Shown: positions 24,481-33,026, counted from the stretch's first letter. The stretch: DNA of 45,590 bases from Solirubrobacteraceae bacterium (GCA_030447785.1 JAUJOF010000003.1:35814-81403), one strand, 5' to 3'. A program made the numbers and translations. Notes: generated by a model from the sequence alone, not told the origin.

Positions 24481-25611
24481 ATGTTCGACATCACCCACGC
24501 GCTGCGCCGCCTCGTCGAGGTCGGCGGATCCGATCTGCATCTCAAGGTGGGCGCGCCCGCCATGGCCCGCGTGGACGGGCTGCTGGGCTCGCTCGAGGCC
24601 GACACCCCCAATCTCACGCCGCAGGACACCGAGGGCGCCGTCCACGCGCTGCTGCACGAGGAGGCCAAGCTCGCCGAGCTGCGCTCCGACTACGAGGTGG
24701 ACTTCGCCCACTCCATGCCCGGGGTGGCCCGCTTTCGCATCAACGCCTTCCGCCAACGCGGTTCGCTCTCGCTCGTCTGCCGGGTGATTCCGGTCACTAT
24801 CCGCACCATCGACGAGCTGGCGCTGCCGCCCGTGGTGCGCGACCTGGCCGAGGAGGAGCGCGGCATCATCCTGCTCACCGGCACCACCGGCTCGGGCAAG
24901 TCGACGACGCTGGCGGCGATGATCGACCACATGAACGAGACGACCGCCCGCCACGTGGTGACCATCGAGGATCCCATCGAGTTCCTCCACCGCGACAAGC
25001 GCTCGGTGATCAACCAGCGCGAGGTGGGGGAGGACACCACGTCGTTCAAGCGGGCGCTGCGCCGCGTGCTGCGCCAGGACCCCGACGTGATCCTGGTGGG
25101 CGAGATGCGCGACGAGGAGACGGTGCACACCGCGCTCAGCGCGGCGGAGACCGGGCACCTCGTGCTCTCCACCGTGCACACCGTCGACGCGCCCGAGACC
25201 GTCAACCGCATCATCGACTTCTTCCCCCCGCACATGCACGGCCAGGTGCGCGCGATGCTCGCCGGCACGCTGAAGGGCGTCATCTCCCAGCGCCTGGTGC
25301 GCGGCGCCGACGGCGGACGTGTGGCCACGTGCGAGATCCTGCGCATGACCGGCCGGGTGCGCGACATGATCATGGACCCCGACAAGACCGGCCAGCTCAC
25401 CGAGGTGGTGGCCGAGGGCGCCTACTACGGCATGCAGACCTTCGACCAGGCCCTCTTCCACCACGTCAAGGCGGGGCGGGTCACCGTCGAGGAGGCCCTC
25501 AAGGCCGCCACCAGCCCCCACGACTTCAAGCTGCTGCTGGCCGCCGACGGCCGGCGCGGCACGACGATGGACGACCTGGCCTCGGTCGAGGAGCGCCGCG
25601 CGGTGGCTTGA
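24481..25611 (+). CDS. pilT: Type IV pilus twitching motility ATPase PilT
   Basis: 376 residues from ATG 24481. The N-terminal PAS-like domain begins LRRLVEVGGSDLHLKVGAPA. The ATPase core has the Walker A GTTGSGKSTT, the Asp box VVTIEDPIEFLH, the Walker B LRQDPDVILVGEMRD with the following Glu, and the His box ETGHLVLSTVHTVDAPETVN. The C-terminal AEGAYYGMQTFDQAL includes the segment (AIRNLIRE region in Proteobacteria) needed for retraction. PilT depolymerises type IV pili. No other pilus genes lie within the window, so it is separated from its machinery here. Confidence 0.94.
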   Translation: MFDITHALRRLVEVGGSDLHLKVGAPAMARVDGLLGSLEADTPNLTPQDTEGAVHALLHEEAKLAELRSDYEVDFAHSMPGVARFRINAFRQRGSLSLVCRVIPVTIRTIDELALPPVVRDLAEEERGIILLTGTTGSGKSTTLAAMIDHMNETTARHVVTIEDPIEFLHRDKRSVINQREVGEDTTSFKRALRRVLRQDPDVILVGEMRDEETVHTALSAAETGHLVLSTVHTVDAPETVNRIIDFFPPHMHGQVRAMLAGTLKGVISQRLVRGADGGRVATCEILRMTGRVRDMIMDPDKTGQLTEVVAEGAYYGMQTFDQALFHHVKAGRVTVEEALKAATSPHDFKLLLAADGRRGTTMDDLASVEERRAVA

Positions 25612-25667
25612 CGGGGCGCGCGCCCCACGGCAGGCTGGGCACCCCCCCGAGCGGAAGGATTCAGCCC

Positions 25668-26381
25668 GTGCAGACCACCCTCCAGGAGTTCGGCGAGACC
25701 CGGTCGACCGACGCGTTCTCGCTGCAGAACGGCAAGCTGCTCAAGGTCCGCCTCGAGGAGGTGACCATCCAGGCCAAGCTGGGCTCGATGGTCGCCTACC
25801 AGGGCGAGGTGAGCTTCGAGCACGCCGGCAGCGGCGGGATCTCGCGCTTCGTCAAGAAGGCGGTGACCGGCGAGGGCACCGACCTCATGAAGATGTCGGG
25901 TCGCGGCGAGGTGTTCCTGGCCGACACCGCGCAGGACATCCACCTGATCTACCTGGAGAACGACCAGGTGACCGTCAACGGTCCCAACCTGCTGGCCTTC
26001 GACGCGGGCATCGACTGGGACATCGAGCGCCTCAAGGGCGGCGCGGCCGGCGCGCTGGCGGGGGGCCTGTTCAACACCACGCTGAAGGGCACCGGCTGGG
26101 TGGCGATCCTCTCCGACGGCCCGCCCGTGCTGCTCGACGTCGCCTCCGCGCCGACCTTCGCCGACGCCCAGGCGGCGATCACCTGGTCCTCCGGCGTGCA
26201 GACGTCGATCAAGACGGACTTCAAGGCCAAGGACCTCATCGGACGCAGCTCGGGCGAGAGCGTCCAGCTGGCCTTCAGCGGCCAGGGGTGGGTCCTCGTG
26301 CAGCCCTCCGAGGGACAGGTGACCCCCATGGGCGCCCAGGGCTCGGGCGGCGGTGGCCTGGGGGGCCTGCTCAAGGGGTGA
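25668..26381 (+). CDS. AIM24-family protein
   Basis: 237 residues from GTG with GGAAGG eight nt upstream. The family (PF01987) is a beta-sandwich related to tryptophan RNA-binding attenuator-like folds. Visible hallmarks are LRVRLEEVTIQAKLGSMVAY-like sequence near residue 30, YQGEVSFEHAGSGGISRFVK, GRGEVFLADTAQDIHLIYLE and TGLMTTLKGTGWVA-like repeats before SVQLAFSGQGWVLVQPSEG. Its biochemical role in bacteria is not established. The C-terminus is a Gly-rich tail. The HxlR regulator follows 21 nt downstream. Confidence 0.88.
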   Translation: MQTTLQEFGETRSTDAFSLQNGKLLKVRLEEVTIQAKLGSMVAYQGEVSFEHAGSGGISRFVKKAVTGEGTDLMKMSGRGEVFLADTAQDIHLIYLENDQVTVNGPNLLAFDAGIDWDIERLKGGAAGALAGGLFNTTLKGTGWVAILSDGPPVLLDVASAPTFADAQAAITWSSGVQTSIKTDFKAKDLIGRSSGESVQLAFSGQGWVLVQPSEGQVTPMGAQGSGGGGLGGLLKG

Positions 26382-26383
26382 GC

Positions 26384-26402
26384 TACTTCAGGGAGTAAAG
26401 TA
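26384..26402 (+). promoter_or_regulatory. TACTT-N9-AAGTA dyad before the HxlR gene
   Basis: Inverted pentamers directly abut the TTG start at 26403 and enclose a GGGAG Shine-Dalgarno. HxlR regulators often bind A/T-rich dyads with TACTT/AAGTA-like halves, so autoregulation is plausible. Confidence 0.4.
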
Positions 26403-26771
26403 TTGGCCAGGATGGCCGTCGACGAAACCTGTCCCGTCTGTCGTACCGCGGAGATCGTCTGCGGCAAGTGGACGCTGCTGCTGGTGCGCGACCTGGCCGA
26501 GGGCCGGTCGCGCTTCTGCGAGCTCGAGCGCTCGCTGAGCGGGATCAGCCCGCGCACCCTCTCCCTGCGCCTGCGGGCGCTGGAGGAGGAGGGCATCGTC
26601 GCCCGCGCGACCTTCCGCGAGGTCCCCCCGCGGGTGGAGTACGCGCTGACCGACAAAGGGCGCGCGCTGCTGCCGATCATCGACGGCATGCGCGCCTACG
26701 GCGAGCGGTGGCTGCCCGGGGCGGGTGCGCAGGCCAGGGGGCCCTCCGCGCCGTCGCTGGCCGCCGCCTAG
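26403..26771 (+). CDS. HxlR-family transcriptional regulator
   Basis: 122 residues from TTG 26403 (GGGAG seven nt upstream); an ATG at 26412 is an alternative. The sequence ETCPVCRTAEIVCGKWTLLL is the family hallmark, with two N-terminal Cys residues and a third close by that could be redox- or electrophile-sensitive. The winged helix follows: RFCELERSLSGISPRTLSLR, LRALEEEGIVARATFREVPP and RVEYALTDKGRALLP. It probably acts as a dimeric repressor of oxidative or aldehyde stress genes (family knowledge). Its target is not evident; a dyad covers its own start. Confidence 0.92.
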   Translation: MARMAVDETCPVCRTAEIVCGKWTLLLVRDLAEGRSRFCELERSLSGISPRTLSLRLRALEEEGIVARATFREVPPRVEYALTDKGRALLPIIDGMRAYGERWLPGAGAQARGPSAPSLAAA

Positions 26772-26793
26772 CTCAGGTCCATCGCAATAGACG

Positions 26794-26815
26794 GGATCGA
26801 CACCCATGTCGATCC
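26794..26815. terminator. Bidirectional hairpin between convergent genes
   Basis: GGATCGAC-acccat-GTCGATCC is a perfect 8-bp dyad, followed at 26814-26827 by CCTTC-gaga-GAAGG. Both lie between the HxlR gene (plus) and the YibE/F gene (minus), whose 3' ends converge here. Confidence 0.55.
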
Positions 26816-26886
26816 TTCGAGAGAAGGTCGCTTCGCCGTTCCGGCGGCGAGTCCCGGGACGGGTGTGGCCTACCGAGACACAACCT

Positions 26887-28151
26887 CTAATGGGCGTGGG
26901 CGTGGGCGTGGCCGGCGGTGGGGGGCAGGGCCTGCGCCGGCAGGCGCAGCGCGAGGGCGCCCGCGACCGCGGTGGTGATCGGCACGGCGGCCAGCAGTCC
27001 GGCCGAGCCCACCAGCATGGCCACGACCGGCTCGGCCACCGACTCGGCGTTGAGGGCCTGCCCGGGCGCGACGTCGCCCAGGCCGAAGATGAGCAGGGCG
27101 GGCAGCGAGGCCCCCACGTAGGCGAGCACGAGCGTGTTCACGGTGGCGGCGGCGTGATCCTGTCCCACGCCCAGCGCCTCGCGGTACAGCCGGCGAAAGC
27201 CCATGGTCGGGTCGGCGCGACGCAGGGCCATGACCGCCGAGGCCTGCGAGACGGTGACGTCGTCGAGCACCCCGAGCGCGCCGATGACCATCCCGGCCAG
27301 GACCAGGCCCTCGAGCGAGAGGTCCTGGCGACCGGCCAGCAGGAGCTGCGAGGCGTCGGAGGCCAGGCCGGTCAGGTGGGCCGCCTCGACGAAGATCACC
27401 GCCAGCGCGACGATCAGGGCGAGACTCGCCGCGGTGCCCGCGATGGCGGCCAGGCTCTTGGCGCCCAGCCCGTGGGCGAGGGGGATGGTGACGAGCATCA
27501 CCGCCAACGCGCCGGCGACCGCCACGCCCAGCGGCGCCTCGCCGGCCAGGATGGCGGGGACCACGAAGCCGAAGACCACCACCACGCTGGCCGCCAGGCC
27601 GACCAGCGCCCGGGCGCCCCGGGCGCGGCCCAGCGCGATGACCAGCACCGCGAAGCCCACCGCGAGCCACAGCAGGGGCGCACGGCGCTCGAAGTCCACC
27701 AGCGTGAAGGTGTCGGCGGCCTGCGCCGGCGTGCCCGGCGGGACATCGTTGCGCACCAGGCGCACCGCGTCGCCCACGGCAGGCTCGGGATCGGAGAGTG
27801 CCTCGCCGGCGTGGAAGGTCGCCGTGCCGCCCGTCTCGAGGGCGGCACCGACCAGGCGGCAGTCGCGCGCCGGGCGAGGGCCCCCCCGGCGTGGCCGGCC
27901 GCCGCGCCCCCCGCCCCGCGCCCGCCCCCGACCAGGCGGCAGTCGCGCGCCATGGGAGTGCGACAGGGGGCGGCCTGCACGGCGAGCACCCGGGCCCCCA
28001 CGGTGTCCGCGCGCTGTGCCTCGGGCGGCGCGCCCGGGCGCTCGGCCGGCCACAGCGTCACGAGTCCCACCACGGTTCCCAGAGCCAGCGCGGCCACCGC
28101 CGCGGCCAGCGCGCGCCCGGCGCGCGAGTGCAGGATCGAGGAGGAGGGCAT
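26887..28151 (-). pseudogene. YibE/F-type membrane protein, frame broken by an 80-bp repeat
   Basis: The ATG at 28151 begins a signal anchor (RALAAAVAALALGTVVGLVT). The extracytoplasmic part reaches PCRTPMARDCRLVG, where an 80-bp insertion bounded by a 23-nt direct repeat shifts the frame. Removing it rejoins CRLVGAALETGGTATFHAGE and VDFERRAPLLWLAVGFAVLV. Seven to eight membrane helices follow, with the conserved IGALGVLDDVTVSQASAVMA and ATVNTLVLAYVGASLPALL segments of YibE/F proteins. The tail GHAHAHAH is His-rich. A closely related intact gene lies at 29447-30652. The family's function is unknown. Confidence 0.82.
27849..27951. repeat. 23-nt direct repeats 80 bp apart inside the YibE/F gene
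   Basis: CGACCAGGCGGCAGTCGCGC (plus three further identical bases) occurs at 27849-27871 and 27929-27951. Between them lies a G/C-only, low-complexity stretch. The offset of 80 is not a multiple of three, so the duplication breaks the coding frame. Confidence 0.8.
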
Positions 28152-28193
28152 CGGGGCGTCCCTTCGCCCGCGGGGAGGGCTTCCCTGCCGCGG

Positions 28194-28199
28194 TACCGT
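28194..28199 (+). promoter_or_regulatory. -10 element TACCGT, leaderless promoter
   Basis: TACCGT ends 6 nt before the ATG at 28206, with no Shine-Dalgarno. It sits in the 54-nt gap to the divergent YibE/F start. Confidence 0.5.
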
Positions 28200-28205
28200 C
28201 GGGGC

Positions 28206-28394
28206 ATGTGCATGAACTGCATGGCCGGGGCGATGATGGCCGGCGCGTCGGCGACGGGCCTGCGGGCGTGGCTCGTGGTGCGCTTCGGGGGCTGGTTCAC
28301 GCCGCAGCGGCGGCGGAGGGTCACCGTCGGGCTGTGTGCCGCGGGGGTGCTCGCCGGGAGCGTGGGCCTCCCCGGCGTGCACGCCCCCGTCTAA
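28206..28394 (+). CDS. Small Cys/Met-rich membrane protein, 62 aa
   Basis: The N-terminus MCMNCMAGAMMAGASATGLR has a CxxC pair and five Met residues in the first 12, suggesting metal binding or membrane-surface thiols. A hydrophobic segment at the end (GLCAAGVLAGSVGLPGVHA) follows an Arg cluster (RRRRVT), fitting one membrane helix. No family is assigned. It is leaderless by position, starts divergently from the YibE/F gene and stops 38 nt before the ZnuA-like gene, so it may belong to the same metal locus (inference). Confidence 0.65.
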   Translation: MCMNCMAGAMMAGASATGLRAWLVVRFGGWFTPQRRRRVTVGLCAAGVLAGSVGLPGVHAPV

Positions 28395-28400
28395 CTGCTA

Positions 28401-28423
28401 TTGAGAATCATTCTTGCTAGGGT
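28401..28423 (+). promoter_or_regulatory. Zur/Fur-like box with -10 TAGGGT upstream of the ZnuA-like gene
   Basis: TTGAGAATCATTCTTGC contains the perfect dyad AGAAT-c-ATTCT (28404-28414), very close to actinobacterial Zur boxes (TGAAAATNATTTTCA). It ends four nt before TAGGGT (28418-28423), which is 9 nt from the ATG. A bound metalloregulator would block RNA polymerase. It is strikingly A/T-rich for this genome. Confidence 0.75.
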
Positions 28424-28432
28424 CGGTCGCGC

Positions 28433-29437
28433 ATGCCCCGCCTCCTCCTCGCGCTCCCCGCCCTGGCGGCCACCGTCATCGCCGCCTGCGGCGGCGGGGA
28501 GTCCGGCGGGGCGCGGAGCGGGCCGAGCGTCGTCGCGACGACCACCCACGTGGCCGATCTGGCCCGCAACGTCGCCGGCGAGCGCGCGGCGGTCACCAGC
28601 CTGCTGCGCCCCGACACCGATCCGCATGACTTCGAGCCACGGCCCAGCGACGCCCGTGCCCTGGCCGATGGCGACCTCGTTCTGCGCTCCGGCGGCGAGG
28701 TCGACGAGTGGCTGAGCGGCCTGATCGAGAGCACCGGCGGCGACGCGCCGGTGAGCGACCTGATGGCCGCGGTCGACACCATCGAGGGCGGCGAGCACGC
28801 GCACGAGGAGGGTGAGGCCCACAGCGAGGAAGGCGGGGGCGCCGACGGCGAGGAGGGTGAGGCCGACGGCGACGCGGGCGCGCAGGGCATCTCGACCGAC
28901 CCGCACTGGTGGCAGGACCCGCGCAGGGCGATGGCCGCCGTCGAGCGCATCCGCGACGTGCTGATCGAGGCCGATCCCGAGGGGCGGGCCACCTACGCGC
29001 GCAACGCCGCCGCCTACCTGGACCGCCTGCGCGCGACCGATCAGGCCATCGCGACGTGCATGGCGGCCATCCCGGCCGACGAGCGCAAGCTCGTCACCAA
29101 CCACGACGCGCTGAGCTACTTCGCCGATCGCTACGACATCGAGGTGGTGGGCACCGTGCTGCCCGCCCTGAGCACCAGCGCCCAGCCCTCGGCGGGGGAG
29201 ATCGCCGAGCTGGTCGAGACCATCGAGCGCGAGGGCGTGCGCACCATCTTCCCCCAGAGCCAGCTGGGCGCCGGCCTCGAGCAGGCGCTGGCGCGCGAGA
29301 CCGGCGCGCGCGTCGGCCCGCGCTTGTGGACCGACGCGCTGGGGCCCGAGGGATCGCCGGGCGCCACCTACGTCGACGCGCTGCGCTTCAACGCGCAGGC
29401 CATGGCCCGGGGCTTCGGCACCCCCTGCGCCCTCTGA
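28433..29437 (+). CDS. ZnuA-like metal-binding lipoprotein of an ABC importer
   Basis: 334 residues. The signal peptide ends in a lipobox (LAATVIAACGGG), so it is anchored outside the membrane. The cluster A-I fold is clear: VVATTTHVADLARNVAGERA, then LLRPDTDPHDFEPRPSDARA (first His ligand), a His/Asp/Glu-rich loop at ~125-150 (GGEHAHEEGEAHSEEGG) as in zinc-specific proteins, DPHWWQDPRRA (second His), KLVTNHDALSYFADRYDIEV (third His) and the C-terminal Asp region. It should capture zinc or manganese. No permease or ATPase gene is nearby, so it is an orphan here. A Zur-like box overlaps its promoter. Confidence 0.93.
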   Translation: MPRLLLALPALAATVIAACGGGESGGARSGPSVVATTTHVADLARNVAGERAAVTSLLRPDTDPHDFEPRPSDARALADGDLVLRSGGEVDEWLSGLIESTGGDAPVSDLMAAVDTIEGGEHAHEEGEAHSEEGGGADGEEGEADGDAGAQGISTDPHWWQDPRRAMAAVERIRDVLIEADPEGRATYARNAAAYLDRLRATDQAIATCMAAIPADERKLVTNHDALSYFADRYDIEVVGTVLPALSTSAQPSAGEIAELVETIEREGVRTIFPQSQLGAGLEQALARETGARVGPRLWTDALGPEGSPGATYVDALRFNAQAMARGFGTPCAL

Positions 29438-29446
29438 GCGCCGCGC

Positions 29447-30652
29447 TCAGGGATGATGGTGCGAGTGCCCCCCCTCGAGCGCGCGCTCGGGCAGGCGCAC
29501 CGCCAGGGCCGCGGCCAGCGCAGTGGTCAGCGGCACGGCCGCGATGAGGCCGATGGAGCCCACCAGCGTGGCCACGATCTCCTCGGCGACGTTCTCGCGC
29601 GTCAGTGCCGTGCCCAGGCTCGTGCCCTGCGTCTCGAAGATCAACAGCACCGGCAGCGCCGCGCCCACGTAGGCCAGCACGAGCGTGTTGACCGTCGCGC
29701 CCACGTGATCGCGCCCCACCGTCAGCGCGCCGTGGAAGAGCTCGCCGGCCTTCTGCGCCGGGTTGGCCCGGCGCAGCGCCATGACGGTGGAGGCCTGGGA
29801 GACCGTCACGTCGTCGAGCACGCCCAGCGCGCCGATCACGATCCCGGCCAGGACCAGGCCCGATGTCGAGAGGGTGCCGCCGCTGCCCCCGCGCAGCAGG
29901 GTGGCCTCCTCGGAGGCAAGACCGGTGATGCTGGCCAGCTCCACGAACACCAGTGCCAGCAGGGCGGTGAGCAGCAGGGCGGCCGCAGTGCCCAGCATCG
30001 CCGCGGCGCTCTGGGCGCCCAGCCCGTGAGTCAGCGAGATCGTCAGGAGCATCACGCCGAAGGCGCCCACCAGCGCCACGCCCAGCGGCGGGCCGCCCTG
30101 GATGATCGCGGGCACCACGAAGAGCAGCACGAGCACCAGCGACCCGCCCAGTCCCAGCAGCGCCAGCGCCCCGCGCCGGCGGCCGAAGACCACCACCAGC
30201 GCGACGAAGAACAGCGCCAGGACCAGCAGCGGCGTGCCGCGCTCGAAATCCACGAACACGTAGTTCTGCTCGGTCTGGCCCGCTGGGAGCGGGGCGTTGA
30301 GGCCCAGCCCGGAGACGGGGTCGAGCGAGATCACGCGGATGTCGTCGCCGACCTCCACGTCGGGCTGGTTCTCGTCGTCGGGCAGCGTGATGACCTGAGT
30401 GCTGCCGGCGTCCGCGCCCGCGCCCAGCTCGACGGCCAGGCGGTAGCACCCGGGCCCGGCGATCTCCTCGCAGCCGCCCGAGATGACGGCCTGCACCTCG
30501 GCGGGCACCGTGTCGCCGGCGAGGACCTCCTGCACGTCGATGGCCTCGCCACGCGGCCAGAGCACCGCCATGCCAATCACGGTCAGCACGACGATGACGC
30601 CCAGCGCACCCGCCACGGCGCGTCCGGCGGGGGTGTCCACCAGCGCCCGCAT
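29447..30652 (-). CDS. YibE/F-type multi-pass membrane protein
   Basis: 401 residues. One N-terminal anchor helix (AGALGVIVVLTVIGMAVLWP) precedes an extracytoplasmic beta-rich domain (QVITLPDDENQPDVEVGDDI). From ~130 about seven helices follow, including PLLVLALFFVALVVVFGRRR, IVIGALGVLDDVTVSQASTV, VGATVNTLVLAYVGAALPVL and VATLVGSIGLIAAVPLTTAL, the conserved YibE/F core. The C-terminus GGHSHHHP is His-rich. The molecular role is unknown; the position, convergent with the ZnuA-like gene (9 nt), and the tail suggest metal handling. TAGTCT lies 9 nt before the ATG. Confidence 0.85.
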   Translation of the reverse strand: MRALVDTPAGRAVAGALGVIVVLTVIGMAVLWPRGEAIDVQEVLAGDTVPAEVQAVISGGCEEIAGPGCYRLAVELGAGADAGSTQVITLPDDENQPDVEVGDDIRVISLDPVSGLGLNAPLPAGQTEQNYVFVDFERGTPLLVLALFFVALVVVFGRRRGALALLGLGGSLVLVLLFVVPAIIQGGPPLGVALVGAFGVMLLTISLTHGLGAQSAAAMLGTAAALLLTALLALVFVELASITGLASEEATLLRGGSGGTLSTSGLVLAGIVIGALGVLDDVTVSQASTVMALRRANPAQKAGELFHGALTVGRDHVGATVNTLVLAYVGAALPVLLIFETQGTSLGTALTRENVAEEIVATLVGSIGLIAAVPLTTALAAALAVRLPERALEGGHSHHHP

Positions 30653-30661
30653 GCGCCGCGC

Positions 30662-30667
30662 AGACTA
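30662..30667 (-). promoter_or_regulatory. -10 element TAGTCT (minus strand), leaderless promoter
   Basis: On the minus strand TAGTCT ends 9 nt before the ATG at 30652. No Shine-Dalgarno is present. Confidence 0.5.
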
Positions 30668-30729
30668 GACACGCTGGGCGACGCCGTGCCTTGGCAGGAG
30701 CCCCCGGCGCGGCGGCGAACCGGTCGGCG

Positions 30730-31977
30730 ATGCGCGAGCGGGTCCTCTACGACGCTCTGGCCGCCTTCGCCAACGAGGCGGCCGTCCGGCTGGCGGCCGA
30801 CGTGGCCGAGGGCGCGGAGCTGGGCTTTGAGGTCGTCGAGCACGGCCGCCGCTCGGCCACGCCGCTGTACTGCTACCGCCCGCTGACCGGTGGGTTCATC
30901 GGCGAGCGCATCGCGCTGCTGGCCCACCTGCCCTCCTGGCCTGCAGCGCTGGGCGCCCTGGCCGCGCTGGACGGCGTGGGCGACTACCTGCGCGCCCGCG
31001 GCGAGGGGCGGGTGGGGGTGGACCCGCGCGAGCGCGCCGCGGCGGCGCTGCGGGTCTTCCTGCAGGCCGCCTTCGACGAGGCGGGCGACTTCGCGCTCAC
31101 CCGTGAGCGCTTCGACGCCGCGTGGCGCGGCCTGGAGGCCCACGTGTTCACGGGGCGGGCCGAGACGGTGGTCGCGGCGATGGTGCACGGCCTGGAGATC
31201 GAATCCGGCGAGGTCCCGCTGGCCGACGGGCTGTCCCTGTGGCGCGCGGACGCGCTGCCCGAGGCGCCGCCCGGGCTGGCCGCCGCGCTCCCGGGCGCCG
31301 AGGGGGCGATGACGGTGGCCGTCGCGGCGGTCGCCGAGGAGGCCGGCGGCCCCGAGCCGATCGGCACGGCGGTCGCGCGGCTGCACCGCCTGCTCACCGC
31401 GCTGCGCCTGTTCGACCAGGCGCGCCCGGCCATGGAGCCGCTGGGGTGGGTCCGCGCGGGCGCGGGCCCCTGGCGGCCGCTGGCCCTCGCGGTGGACGGG
31501 CGGCCCGAGGAGGTGCTGGCCATCGGCGCCGGCGGCGAGGATGAGCTGCGCGCCTTCTGCTCGCTGGTGGCCCGGCGCACCCCGCGCGCCGGGGAGCTGG
31601 CCTGGGCCCTGCGTCGCTACGAGCGCGCCTGCGAGCGCCCGGCCGCGACCGAGGCGCTGACCGACGTCCTGCTCGCGCTGCGCGCGCTCCTGGAGCCCGA
31701 AGGGCACGCCAGCGGCCGCCTGGCCGGTCGCCTGGCGGCGCTGTGCGCGCCGCCTGACGGGCGCGCACAGCTCGCCGAGCGGATCGCGCAGGCCGCGGCG
31801 CTGGAGCGCGGGGTGATCGCGGGGCTGGCCGGCGGACGCGGCAGCGCCGAGGCGCTGGGGGCGGAGCTGGCAGGCCACCTGCGAGCGCTCCTGCGCGACG
31901 TGCTGTGCGGCCACCTGGACCCCGACCTGCGGGGTCTGGCCGACGAGCTGATCGCCGAGCAGGCCGCCCCGGCGTAG
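30730..31977 (+). CDS. Uncharacterised protein, 415 aa
   Basis: ATG 30730 is chosen; an in-frame TTG at 30691 would add 13 low-complexity residues. The N-terminal half (LYDALAAFANEAAVRLAADV, then YCYRPLTGGFIGERIALLAH) is mixed alpha/beta. The C-terminal half is all-helical: RRTPRAGELAWALRRYERAC, then TEALTDVLLALRALLEPEGH and ELAGHLRALLRDVLCGHLDP. The pattern of a variable N-domain followed by a helical ERxxxx-LxxALLALEALL array recalls Apea/HEPN-type proteins, but I see no canonical RxxxxH motif and do not assign that family. It is divergent from the YibE/F gene and convergent with the secreted protein gene. Confidence 0.75.
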   Translation: MRERVLYDALAAFANEAAVRLAADVAEGAELGFEVVEHGRRSATPLYCYRPLTGGFIGERIALLAHLPSWPAALGALAALDGVGDYLRARGEGRVGVDPRERAAAALRVFLQAAFDEAGDFALTRERFDAAWRGLEAHVFTGRAETVVAAMVHGLEIESGEVPLADGLSLWRADALPEAPPGLAAALPGAEGAMTVAVAAVAEEAGGPEPIGTAVARLHRLLTALRLFDQARPAMEPLGWVRAGAGPWRPLALAVDGRPEEVLAIGAGGEDELRAFCSLVARRTPRAGELAWALRRYERACERPAATEALTDVLLALRALLEPEGHASGRLAGRLAALCAPPDGRAQLAERIAQAAALERGVIAGLAGGRGSAEALGAELAGHLRALLRDVLCGHLDPDLRGLADELIAEQAAPA

Positions 31978-32000
31978 GTCCCTTTGGCGGCGGCCCCGCG

Positions 32001-33010
32001 TCAGCGCACCCGGTCTGCCTCGATGCTCTTCCAGTCGAGATCGTCGGTGCGCACCAGGGTGCACGGCGCGCGTCGGTCCTCGCCGACGACCACCCCGTCG
32101 GCCTGGCAGCGCACCTGCCAGGTGCCCTCGCCCGTCCAGGCGAAGCCCGACAGGTGGGGCGGGCCCTCGGCGTAGCGGTACGCGCGCCCGGGCCGGTAGC
32201 GGTAGGCGCCGGCCGAGTCGTTGCCCAGGTTCGACGTCTCGTACCAGGCCCCACGTAGAACTGACCGTTGAGGCCGGTGGTCAGCCTCCCCACCTGGCGC
32301 GAGCTGCGCTCGTCGAGCTCGACCTGGCGCACCTCGTTGGTTCGGAAGCCCGCCGCGGTCTCGTAGCTGTAGCGCACGATCTGACCCAGACGCCCGTTCT
32401 CCAGCTCCAGCTCGGAGACGGAGCGATCGGTGGTGCTACGTCCGTCGCGGCGTGGGGGCACGCCCGGCAGGCGCGTCGAGGGGCGCGCGCGGGGGGCGAC
32501 GAGCCGCTTGGTGTAGACGACGGGGTCGTCCTGGGTGCCCTCGGCCTCGTCGTACACGCGCGTGAAGGCGATCCGCCCCTCGTCGACGGTCGGCGCCCGC
32601 TCGTCGCGGTTGGTGTTGGCGTTGCGCACCGGTCGCACCGTGGCGCTGCCCAGCCTGAGCACGAACAGGTCGCGCTGTCCCGCCTGGCCGCCCTCCTGCA
32701 GGCCTACGTCGAGGGAGAAGACCACCTGCGGGTCGCCCTTGGAGTTCGTGCCGATGTCGGCCTCGAAGGGCGCGCGGGAGGGCTGTACCGGCAGCGCGCG
32801 GGCGCCCTGGGCGTCGCGCACGGTCAGGCGGTAGGCGTCGATCGCCGGATCGAAGGCGCTGTAGACGACCGTGCCGTCGAGCTCGCGCACCTCGGTCGGG
32901 CGCTCGAGGGTGGCCACGGTCGTGTCCTGGGCCTGCGCGGCGCCGGGCACGAGCGCCAGGGCGACCAGGGCGGGAAGGGGGAGGAGACGTCGCGTTCGCA
33001 TCATGTCCAT
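32001..33010 (-). pseudogene. Secreted beta-rich protein, single frameshift in a C run
   Basis: A signal peptide (RRLLPLPALVALALVPGAAQ) precedes repeats of propeller-like strands: GTVVYSAFDPAIDAYRLTVR, APTVDEGRIAFTRVYDEAEG and QIVRYSYETAAGFRTNEVRQ. At 32249-32252 the frame breaks after GQFYVG. Adding one base continues AWYETSNLGNDSAGAYRYRP and GEGTWQVRCQADGVVVGEDR to a stop at 32001, giving ~336 residues. The strand pattern matches the C-terminal half of the sugar dehydrogenase at 42606-44663. A homopolymer sequencing error is likely. Function unknown; probably extracellular. Confidence 0.7.
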
Positions 33011-33026
33011 GTAACTCGCGGCGGGC

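Noticed and set aside
27849-27951. Direct repeats that might be a small CRISPR array
   Set aside because: Only two copies, no Cas genes, and the repeats include coding sequence of the YibE/F gene.
26806-28215. A 469-codon plus-strand frame opposite the YibE/F gene
   Set aside because: The composition (His/Gln/Arg-rich, no motifs) is the usual antisense product of a membrane protein gene.
30730-31977. Possible HEPN ribonuclease as part of a defence system
   Set aside because: No RxxxxH motif and no neighbouring defence genes; only the helical pattern is similar.
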